A stretch of DNA of 5,250 bases from an uncultured Azospirillum sp. (lineage in GTDB: Bacteria > Pseudomonadota > Alphaproteobacteria > Azospirillales > Azospirillaceae), in NCBI GenBank assembly GCA_937960755.1, contig CALGOL010000155.1, positions 1-5,250 on the forward strand, written 5' to 3'. The translations under genes were made by a program, and so were the position numbers. Position 1 is the first letter of the stretch. Every line of letters begins with the position of its first letter. Positions 1 to 5,250 of this stretch are shown in pieces. The notes below the pieces were generated by a model. It was not told the DNA's origin. It ran no database searches and was given only the letters and a program-made list of their open reading frames with translations.

Positions 1-351
1 CCCTTGGTGGCGGAAGGGGCGGGGGGGCTGCTGGTGCCGCTCAGCGACGGCGCTTACATGGTCGACGTGGCGGAAAAGCTGGAGCTGCCGGTGGTGCTGA
101 CGGCGCGCAGCGGCCTGGGCACCATCAACCACACCCTGCTGAGCCTGGAGGCGCTGCGCCGCCGCCGCGTGCCGGTGGCCGGCGTGGTGATGAACGGCCC
201 GCTCAACCCCGGCAACCGCGAAGCCATCGAACGTTTCGGCCGTGTGCGCGTGTTGGCGGAAATCCCGCAACTGGAAGGCCCGCCCGACGCCGACGCGGTG
301 GCCCGCCTCGCCGCCGATCTTATCCCGCCATTGGAGTCCGTGCTGCCGTGA
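1..351 (+). CDS. bioD: Dethiobiotin synthetase, C-terminal part (5' end outside window)
   Basis: BioD closes the ureido ring of 7,8-diaminopelargonic acid with CO2 and ATP to give dethiobiotin, the penultimate step of biotin synthesis, in the cytosol. The visible 116 residues are the C-terminal half of the family. They include the EGAGGLLVPL segment near fragment residues 5-14 (a conserved nucleotide/substrate loop of BioD), the VVLTARSGLGTINHTLLS strand-helix unit near residues 30-47, and the GVVMNG strand near residue 61. The N-terminal P-loop expected in BioD lies upstream of the window, so this frame must continue leftward. The TGA stop at 349-351 overlaps the GTG start of bioA by four bases, which suggests translational coupling. 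The identification rests on family motifs and on the bioA and bioB neighbours. Confidence 0.93.
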   Translation, partial: PLVAEGAGGLLVPLSDGAYMVDVAEKLELPVVLTARSGLGTINHTLLSLEALRRRRVPVAGVVMNGPLNPGNREAIERFGRVRVLAEIPQLEGPPDADAVARLAADLIPPLESVLP

Positions 352-1661
352 GCCTCGACCGCGACACCGTTTCCCTGACTGAAAATTATGTTTGGCGGCC
401 CTTCACCCAGGCGCAGACCGCGGCCCCGCCTGTCCCGGTCGCCCGCGCCTACGGCTGCACGCTGGAAGCGGAAGACGGCCGCCAATATCTCGACCTGATG
501 TCGTCGTGGTGGGTCAATCTGCACGGCCACGCCAACCCGGTTATCGCCGAGGCGGTGGCGGCGCAGGCCCGCACGTTGGAGCAGGTGATTTTCGCCGATT
601 TCACCCACGCCCCCGCCGCCACGCTGGCGGCGCGGCTGGCCGGCGTGTTGCCGGGCGATCTGTCGCGGACGTTTTATTCCGACGACGGCTCGACCGCGGT
701 TGAGGTGGCGCTGAAAATCTGCCGGCAGTACTGGCGCAACAAGGGCCAGCCGCGGCGCGCCCGCATTCTCGCGTTCGACGGCGGCTATCACGGCGACACG
801 GTGGGGGCGATGTCGGCCGGGGTGGGTTCGGGCTTTTACGAACCGTTCGCCGACTGGTTGTTCCCGGTGGACCGGCTGCCGTTCCCCGCCACTTGGAACG
901 ACGACGAGGGCGTCGACGCCAAGGAGGCGGCGGCCCTGGCGGCGCTCGACGGCTGGCTGGCGCGTCATGGCGACGAGGCGGCGGCCTTCATCGCCGAACC
1001 CTTGGTGCAAGGGGCGTCGGGCATGCGCTATTGCCGGCCGAAATTCTTGCGCGCGGCGGTGGAGAAGCTGCGCGCCGCCGGCGTGCTTATTGTGTTTGAC
1101 GAGGTGATGACCGGCTTCGGCCGACTGGGGACGCTGTTCGCCGCGGAAAAGGTTGGTCTGGCCCCCGACGTAGTTTGCTTGTCCAAGGGGCTGACCGGCG
1201 GCTTCCTGCCCTTGTCGGCCACCGTCGTCACGCCTGCGGTTTACGAGGCGTTTCTTGACGGCTCGTTCGACCGCGCCTTCGCCCACGGCCATTCCTTCAC
1301 CGCCAATCCCTTGGGCTGCGCCGCCGCTTTGGCCTCCCTCGACATCACCACGTCGGAAGAGTGCGCCGCGGCGCGCCAAGCGATTGAGGCCCGCCATGTC
1401 GAAGGGATCGCCGCGCTTTCCCGGCATCCCAAGCTGACTCGCGGCCGGGTGATGGGGACCATCGCGGCGATTGAAGCCAAGGACGGCGGGGAATACGCCG
1501 GCGACCTTAGCCGTCGGCTCAAGCGCTATTTCCTCGACCGCGGATTGCTTATCCGACCTTTGGGCTCGGTCTTGTACCTGCTGCCGCCTTACTGCATTTC
1601 GCCGGAAGATTTGGACCGGGCTTACGCGGCGCTTGCGTCGGCGGCCGATGACGTACTTTAA
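348..1661 (+). CDS. bioA: Adenosylmethionine-8-amino-7-oxononanoate aminotransferase (DAPA synthase)
   Basis: BioA is a PLP-dependent class III aminotransferase that turns KAPA into 7,8-diaminopelargonic acid; the E. coli enzyme uses S-adenosylmethionine as amino donor. The 437-residue product is full length (E. coli 429). Visible motifs are WRPFTQ at 16-21, SSWWVNLHGH near 52-61, the DGSTAVEVALK phosphate-binding region, the DEVMTGFGR motif with PLP-contacting D251, and the Schiff-base lysine K280 in LSKGLTGG. D251 and K280 match E. coli D245 and K274. The C-terminal RPLGSVLYLLPPY matches the substrate-binding RPFGKLIYLMPPY of E. coli. The start is the GTG at 348, overlapping the bioD stop, with a GGAG at 333-336 as a distant ribosome site. 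F19 replaces E. coli Y17, and the SSWWVNLHGHANP wording recalls BioA from other phyla such as Bacteroidetes (from memory, not a search). Confidence 0.95.
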   Translation: MSLDRDTVSLTENYVWRPFTQAQTAAPPVPVARAYGCTLEAEDGRQYLDLMSSWWVNLHGHANPVIAEAVAAQARTLEQVIFADFTHAPAATLAARLAGVLPGDLSRTFYSDDGSTAVEVALKICRQYWRNKGQPRRARILAFDGGYHGDTVGAMSAGVGSGFYEPFADWLFPVDRLPFPATWNDDEGVDAKEAAALAALDGWLARHGDEAAAFIAEPLVQGASGMRYCRPKFLRAAVEKLRAAGVLIVFDEVMTGFGRLGTLFAAEKVGLAPDVVCLSKGLTGGFLPLSATVVTPAVYEAFLDGSFDRAFAHGHSFTANPLGCAAALASLDITTSEECAAARQAIEARHVEGIAALSRHPKLTRGRVMGTIAAIEAKDGGEYAGDLSRRLKRYFLDRGLLIRPLGSVLYLLPPYCISPEDLDRAYAALASAADDVL

Positions 1662-1730
1662 TCGCCCGCATAATAACCAAGCGTTCCGGTAACCAAAAAC
1701 TGTCAACCGCCCAACGAAGGCCCGTTCGAT
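1662..1730 (+). promoter_or_regulatory. bioA-bioB spacer with weak internal promoter candidate
   Basis: This 69-base gap is noticeably richer in A and T than its surroundings. TTGCGT at 1633-1638 and TTTAAT at 1657-1662, 18 bases apart, resemble a sigma-70 type -35/-10 pair that straddles the bioA stop, and CATAAT at 1669-1674 is another -10-like hexamer without a good -35. GAAGG at 1716-1720 is the likely ribosome site for bioB, 10 bases from its ATG. No perfect inverted repeat of the BioR or BirA operator kind is visible. A separate bioB transcript is possible but unproven. Confidence 0.2.
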
Positions 1731-2738
1731 ATGCCCGATACTCTGACGACTGCCGAAAGCGTCGCCGCCTGCTCCCACGCCGCCCCTGCCCCGACTGCGG
1801 CGAACGCTCCCCGCTACGCCCGCGCCGACATCCTGGCGCTGTTCGAGTTGCCGTTCATGGAGTTGCTTGACCGCGCCCACCAAGTCCACCGCGAGAATTT
1901 CAATCCCAGCCAAGTGCAGCTTTCGACCCTGATGAACATCAAGTCGGGCGGCTGCACCGAAGATTGCAAATATTGCTCGCAGAGCGTCAAGTACGACACC
2001 GGCCTGAAGGCCGGCAAGCTGGCGGAGCGCGACGAGGTCAAGGCCGCCGCCGCCAAGGCCAAAAGCGCCGGGGCCAGCCGGTTCTGCATGGGCGCGGCGT
2101 GGCGCGAGCTGAAAGACCGCGATCTGGAAAAGCTCGCCGACATCGTCGCCGATGTTAAAGACATGGGCATGGAAGCCTGCATGACGCTGGGCATGCTGAC
2201 GCCCAAGCAGGCGGCGCGGCTGAAGGAAGCGGGGCTCGACTACTACAACCACAACGTCGACACCTCCGCCGAATACTATGACAACATCGTCACCACCCAT
2301 TCCTACGCCGAACGGCTGGACACCCTGCACGCGGTGCGCGACGCCGGGCTGAAGGTGTGTTCGGGCGGCATCGTCGGCATGGGCGAAAGCCGCGCCGACC
2401 GCGCCGGCATGCTGGAGACGCTGGCCAATCTGACGCCGCAGCCGGAAAGCGTGCCGATTAACCGTCTGGTGGCGGTTACCGGCACGCCGCTGGGCAAGGC
2501 CAACGAATTGGACGTGTTCGAGTTCGTCCGCACCATCGCCGTCGCCCGCATTTTGATGCCGAAGTCGTATGTCCGGCTGTCGGCCGGTCGGCGCACGCTG
2601 ACCGACGAGGGTCAAGCCTTGTGCTTCTTCGCCGGGGCCAATTCGATCTTCTACGGCGACAAACTGCTGACCACCGGCAATCCCGAGTATACCGCTGACC
2701 AAGCCCTGTTCGACAAGCTGGGCGTCAAGGCGGTTTAA
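1731..2738 (+). CDS. bioB: Biotin synthase
   Basis: BioB is a radical-SAM enzyme that inserts sulfur between C6 and C9 of dethiobiotin to make biotin. All diagnostic residues are present. The [4Fe-4S]/SAM motif CX3CX2C is C75, C79 and C82, and the auxiliary [2Fe-2S] ligands are C119, C150, C210 and R282. These align one for one with E. coli C53/57/60, C97/128/188 and R260 at a constant offset of 22. YNHNVDTS (172-179) and the VCSGGIVGMGE core (209-219) are also typical. The product is 335 residues. Relative to E. coli it has about 20 extra Ala/Pro-rich residues at the N-terminus and lacks most of the variable C-terminal tail. The ATG at 1731 is favoured because no other in-frame start lies before the conserved core and GAAGG sits upstream. 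It is a genuine BioB, which matters for reading the two radical-SAM genes that follow. Confidence 0.98.
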   Translation: MPDTLTTAESVAACSHAAPAPTAANAPRYARADILALFELPFMELLDRAHQVHRENFNPSQVQLSTLMNIKSGGCTEDCKYCSQSVKYDTGLKAGKLAERDEVKAAAAKAKSAGASRFCMGAAWRELKDRDLEKLADIVADVKDMGMEACMTLGMLTPKQAARLKEAGLDYYNHNVDTSAEYYDNIVTTHSYAERLDTLHAVRDAGLKVCSGGIVGMGESRADRAGMLETLANLTPQPESVPINRLVAVTGTPLGKANELDVFEFVRTIAVARILMPKSYVRLSAGRRTLTDEGQALCFFAGANSIFYGDKLLTTGNPEYTADQALFDKLGVKAV

Positions 2739-2771
2739 CCGCCGGGTGAGGCTTCGCCACTGGTTAAGCCT
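2729..2771 (+). terminator. Small stem-loops at and after the bioB stop, possible weak terminator
   Basis: GGCGGT (2729-2734) and ACCGCC (2738-2743) flank TTA, so the bioB TAA stop (2736-2738) sits in a near-perfect palindrome. Just downstream AGGCTT (2749-2754) can pair with AAGCCT (2766-2771) across an 11-base loop, followed by pyrimidine-rich TTCCTTTGCT. The stems are short (6 bp) and the tract is not a clean T run. This is at best a partial terminator or processing site between bioB and the next gene, and it may be chance in GC-rich DNA. Confidence 0.2.
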
Positions 2772-2784
2772 TTCCTTTGCTCCA

Positions 2785-2837
2785 CCTTGCTCGCCATGAC
2801 TCGAGAATAATCGAGCGCGTCGGCGAGCGAGGAGGGG
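2785..2837 (+). promoter_or_regulatory. Leader hairpin overlapping the lipS2 ribosome binding site
   Basis: CCTTGCTCGCC (2785-2795) pairs with GGCGAGCGAGG (2822-2832) over 11 bp with one G-U. Inside it CTCGA (2800-2804) pairs with TCGAG (2811-2815) around the loop GAATAA. The 3' arm runs into the purine-rich Shine-Dalgarno GGAGGGG at 2831-2837, nine bases before the lipS2 ATG counted from GGAGG. Folding would therefore hide part of the ribosome site. No T run follows the 3' arm, so this does not look like an intrinsic terminator. The pairing is read directly from the sequence; the regulatory role is inference. The AATAAT in the inner loop (2806-2811) also resembles a -10 hexamer, but no well-spaced -35 is seen. 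Confidence 0.4.
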
Positions 2838-2844
2838 CCGGGGA

Positions 2845-3846
2845 ATGGAAGCGACACTTGCCGCTTTGCGCCGCGACGGCATGAGCGAGGACGAGGCCGC
2901 GGCGCTGGCCGCCGGCGCCGCGCGTTTTCACGGGATGCCCTTTCGCGCCTCCACCCCGACTTTCCGACATTATGAGGTGGAGGGGTTGGAGCCCTGCCGG
3001 GTTTCCCGCCGCTTTCCCGCCTTCTCCATCACCGGGCCGGCCTGCGCGCTCAACTGCCGCCATTGTCAGGCCGGCATCTTGGCGCCGATGATCCCGGCGA
3101 CCTCCCCCGCCGACCTTGACCGCTTGGCGCGGCAAGGGATCGAGCGGGACGGCATGGCGGGCTTCTTGCTCTCCGGCGGCTCCAACAAGCGCAACGAAGT
3201 GCCGTTCGAGCGCTGGCTGCCGGTGGTCAAAGCCCTGAAGCGCGATCATCCCCATTTGGAAATCGCCGTTCACACCGGGCTGGCCGACGCCCGCCGCGCT
3301 GGATTGCTGGCGGACGCCGGCATTGACGTCGCCATGCTCGACATCATCGGCGACGATGAAACGGTGCGGCAGGTCTATAACCTCGACCGCCCGGCGGCGG
3401 ACTTCGCCGCGTCCTTGCACGAACTGCTGGCCGCCGGCTTGCGCACCGTGCCCCATGTGGTGGTCGGCCTGCATTTCGGCCAGCTGAAGGGCGAGGCGCG
3501 GGCTTTGCGAACCATCGCCGACAGCGCCGCCGACACCATTATTATCGTCGTCGTCATGCCGGCCTTCGCCGCGCCCGGCGCCTTCGTTCAGCCTGGCTTG
3601 GCGGAAACCGCCCGGCTGTTCGTGCAGGCCCGCGCGCTGCTGGACGGCCGCCGGCTGCTGCTGGGCTGCGCCCGGCCCCATGGGCGCGACCGGCTGCATT
3701 ACGACGTCTGCGCCTTGCTGGCGGGTTTCGACGGCGTGGCGTATCCTGCCGAAGGGGTGACGGAACTGGCCCGCGAATTGGGCCGCCCGGCCGACCAGAT
3801 CATGGCTTGTTGCGGGCTGGCGGCGGGTTGTCGGGCCGCGGCTTGA
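2845..3846 (+). CDS. lipS2: Radical-SAM lipoyl synthase component LipS2 (COG1856-like)
   Basis: LipS2 with LipS1 replaces canonical LipA. In the characterised Thermococcus pair, LipS2 acts on the octanoyl-protein first (C8) and LipS1 then completes C6. The 333-residue product has the radical-SAM motif CX3CX2C at C67, C71 and C74, preceded by FSITGPA. It also shows features I recall from the 'biotin synthase homolog' family COG1856: GFLLSGGSNKRNEVPF (106-121), AVHTG (141-145), MLDIIGDDETVRQVYNLDR (164-182), VPHVVVGLHFGQLKGE (202-217) and LGCARPHGRDR around C275. Further cysteines C51, C289 and a tail cluster C322, C323, C329 are candidates for a second Fe-S cluster. It lacks BioB's YNHNxDTS and [2Fe-2S] ligand pattern, so it is not a second biotin synthase. 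The start is the ATG at 2845 with GGAGG nine bases upstream. Assignment to S2 rather than S1 is from memory of family signatures; membership of the LipS1/S2 system is supported by the neighbours. Confidence 0.78.
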   Translation: MEATLAALRRDGMSEDEAAALAAGAARFHGMPFRASTPTFRHYEVEGLEPCRVSRRFPAFSITGPACALNCRHCQAGILAPMIPATSPADLDRLARQGIERDGMAGFLLSGGSNKRNEVPFERWLPVVKALKRDHPHLEIAVHTGLADARRAGLLADAGIDVAMLDIIGDDETVRQVYNLDRPAADFAASLHELLAAGLRTVPHVVVGLHFGQLKGEARALRTIADSAADTIIIVVVMPAFAAPGAFVQPGLAETARLFVQARALLDGRRLLLGCARPHGRDRLHYDVCALLAGFDGVAYPAEGVTELARELGRPADQIMACCGLAAGCRAAA

Positions 3847-3872
3847 GCGGCGACGGAAAGAAGGAAGGCGGC

Positions 3873-4940
3873 ATGGAGCGGCGCTCGCCGGATTATGTGC
3901 AGATGTCCACGGCGGCGGCGATCACGCTGGGGCTGAGCCCGGCGCGCATGCATCGCTGCGCCTGCACCCGCTGCCTGAACCTGCTGCTGACTTATCCCGA
4001 AGGCTGCCGGGCCAATTGCGCCTATTGCGGGCTGGCGCGGCGGCGCGACGGCGACACCCCCTATCCCGACCGCAACTTCATTCGCGTCGATTGGCCGACC
4101 GAACGGCTGGCCGACGTCATCGACCGGGTGGAGGCGATGGGCGACGCCACGCCGTTCCATCGCATGTGCATCAGCATGATAACCCACCCTAACTCCGACG
4201 AGGACGCCAAGACGGTGCTGGCGGCGTGGCGCGCGCGGATTCCGGCGGCGCGGATTCCGGTCTCCATCCTGTCCAACCCCACCACCATGACCAAGCGCGA
4301 CGTGCAGGATTTGTTTGATCTGGGGGCGGAGATTTTCACCGTCGCCCTCGACGCCGCCAACCCGGATGTATTCGCCGAGACCCGCGGCAAGGGGCTGGGC
4401 AGTCCGCACCGCTGGGAGACTTATTGGTCGGTGTTCGACGAGGCCCGCGCCATTTTCGGCCCCGGCCGGGTCGGCATGCATTTGATCGTCGGCTTGGGCG
4501 AAAGCGACCGCGACGTGTTGAGCCTGTGCGCCAAGCTCCACGCCGTGGGCGGCCACAGCCATTTGTTTTGCTTCTTTCCCGAAATGGGGGCGCTGTTGCA
4601 GGACCGCCCGGCGCCGTCGCGCACCCGCTGGCGACGCATTCAATTGGCGCGCTATCTGATCGAATACCGCAATCATCCCTTTGACGCGCTGCGCTTTGAT
4701 GGCGACGGCGCGCTGGTCGATTTCGGCATCGACGGCGACGAATTGAACGCGGTGACGGCGACGGGCGTGCCGTTTCGCACTTCGGGCTGTCCGGGGCGAA
4801 CGCGGGAAGACGTGTCGGCCTGCGACCGGCCCTATGGCGATTCGCCGCCATCCGACATCGCCAGTTATCCGTTTCAGCCCAATGGCGGCGACTTGCGGCG
4901 CATCCGCCGGCAACTGGATTTGACGGGAGGTCCCAAGTGA
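3873..4940 (+). CDS. lipS1: Radical-SAM lipoyl synthase component LipS1 (COG2516-like)
   Basis: This is the likely partner of LipS2, inserting the second sulfur to finish the lipoyl group. The 355-residue product has CX3CX2C at C45, C49 and C52 inside LLLTYPEGCRANCAYC. It also carries signatures I associate with the 'biotin synthase-related' COG2516 family: FHRMCISMITHPN, the IPVSIL strand, VALDAANPDVF (from 157), WETYW near 181, GMHLIVGLGE (201-210) and RRIQLARYLIEY (254-265). Two extra cysteine groups flank the core: C29, C31 and C34 (CACTRC) before it, and C306 (SGCPG) with C317 (CDRPYGD) near the end, plausible ligands of an auxiliary [4Fe-4S] cluster. The ATG at 3873 is chosen because AAGGAAGG lies a few bases upstream and gives a 26-base gap from lipS2. 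A TTG at 3807 would extend it 22 low-complexity residues into lipS2 without a good ribosome site. The stop overlaps the ligase start. Confidence 0.78.
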   Translation: MERRSPDYVQMSTAAAITLGLSPARMHRCACTRCLNLLLTYPEGCRANCAYCGLARRRDGDTPYPDRNFIRVDWPTERLADVIDRVEAMGDATPFHRMCISMITHPNSDEDAKTVLAAWRARIPAARIPVSILSNPTTMTKRDVQDLFDLGAEIFTVALDAANPDVFAETRGKGLGSPHRWETYWSVFDEARAIFGPGRVGMHLIVGLGESDRDVLSLCAKLHAVGGHSHLFCFFPEMGALLQDRPAPSRTRWRRIQLARYLIEYRNHPFDALRFDGDGALVDFGIDGDELNAVTATGVPFRTSGCPGRTREDVSACDRPYGDSPPSDIASYPFQPNGGDLRRIRRQLDLTGGPK

Positions 4941-5250
4941 GCGAACCCATGCTGCGGGTGGCGGATTCCGGCGAGAAGCCGCCGGTGTGGCACTTGTCGG
5001 CTTCGGCCGCTTTGGCGGAGCGTCACCGCGCCGGGCTGTCGCCCGACACCTTGCGTTTTCAGGTCTTTCCGCCTTGCGCGCTGCTCGGCCGCCATCAAGT
5101 GCTGGCGCAGGAGATCGACGCCGAGTGGTGCGCCGCCCATGGCGTGACGGTGGCGCGGCGCGTCACCGGCGGCGGCGCCATCGTCATGGCTCCCGGCATA
5201 TTGGGATGGGAGTTGCTGCTGCCGGCCGGGCTGTTCCCCGGCGGCTTGGG
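4937..5250 (+). CDS. lplA: Lipoate/octanoate-protein ligase family protein, N-terminal part (3' end outside window)
   Basis: Members of this family activate lipoate or octanoate with ATP and transfer it to a lysine of a lipoyl domain, or transfer acyl chains directly. The visible 104 residues contain PPCALLGRHQ (45-54), matching the conserved GR-Q loop of LplA, and ARRVTGGGAIV (73-83), the RR-x-x-GGGA lipoyl-AMP binding signature. W91-E92 in LGWELLLP lies where the catalytic-domain strand continues. The GTG start at 4937 overlaps the lipS1 TGA by four bases (GTGA), with GGGAGGT at 4925-4931 spaced five bases away. The ATG at 4949 is spaced too far. The position after lipS2-lipS1 matches the known pairing of LipS proteins with Lpl(AB)-type ligases, including the sLpl(AB) branch tied to sulfur-oxidation loci. 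Which branch this belongs to cannot be decided from the fragment. Confidence 0.88.
   Translation, partial: MSEPMLRVADSGEKPPVWHLSASAALAERHRAGLSPDTLRFQVFPPCALLGRHQVLAQEIDAEWCAAHGVTVARRVTGGGAIVMAPGILGWELLLPAGLFPGGL

Noticed and set aside
1662..1730. BioR-type operator suggested by ATAATAA near 1670
   Set aside because: The remembered BioR consensus is a TTATNNATAA-like palindrome; only a one-sided AT-rich fragment is present.
2800..2815. Iron-responsive Irr/ICE or FNR-like box in the CTCGA...TCGAG inverted repeat
   Set aside because: The arms do not match TTTAGAA/TTCTAAA or TTGAT/ATCAA; the symmetry is better explained as the inner stem of the leader hairpin.
2739..2844. A metabolite riboswitch (SAM or similar) before lipS2
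   Set aside because: The gap is 106 bases with one nested hairpin and no conserved riboswitch core or expression platform that I can recognise.
54..2882. A 942-codon open frame on the minus strand opposite bioD, bioA and bioB
   Set aside because: Its translation is rich in Arg, Gly, Ala and His with no recognisable domain, and it lies antisense to three genes with complete catalytic motifs. Long antisense open frames are expected where GC-rich third positions make stops rare.
3807..3872. Longer lipS1 beginning at TTG 3807
   Set aside because: It would add 22 Gly-rich residues overlapping the lipS2 end, without a good ribosome site, whereas ATG 3873 has AAGGAAGG directly upstream.
2764..4913. 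Minus-strand open frames of 311 and 404 codons opposite lipS2 and lipS1
   Set aside because: They mirror genes with intact radical-SAM motifs, have low-complexity composition and show no convincing ribosome site or family motif.

Overview
This is a GC-rich window (about two-thirds G+C by eye) that is almost entirely coding on the plus strand. It carries six genes in a row: the 3' end of bioD, then bioA, bioB, two radical-SAM genes best read as lipS2 and lipS1, and the 5' part of a lipoate/octanoate-protein ligase gene cut by the window end. Composition and protein flavour suggest an alphaproteobacterium, possibly of the Rhodospirillales; that is an inference and no marker gene here fixes it.

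Layout. Positions 1-1661 hold bioD and bioA, joined by a 4-base GTGA stop/start overlap. bioB (1731-2738) follows after 69 bases. A 106-base gap (2739-2844), the only non-coding stretch with notable structure, then leads to lipS2 (2845-3846). lipS1 (3873-4940) follows after 26 bases, and the ligase gene begins at 4937, again through a GTGA overlap. No gap exceeds 300 bases, and no RNA gene, mobile element or CRISPR array is visible.

How the genes work together. BioA, BioD and BioB carry out the last three steps of biotin synthesis (KAPA to DAPA, to dethiobiotin, to biotin). The next three genes look like the non-canonical lipoate route that replaces LipB/LipA. A ligase attaches octanoate or lipoate to a carrier protein, and the paired radical-SAM enzymes LipS2 and LipS1 insert the two sulfur atoms into the octanoyl chain. 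LipS-type proteins are often annotated 'biotin synthase-related', and here they sit directly behind a genuine bioB, so a routine annotation would probably fold them into biotin synthesis. The main point of the window is this physical join of a biotin cluster to a LipS1/LipS2-ligase module, giving three consecutive radical-SAM sulfur-insertion genes. The module itself is a known system; its placement here, the cysteine patterns and the hairpin in front of lipS2 are the parts worth a second look.
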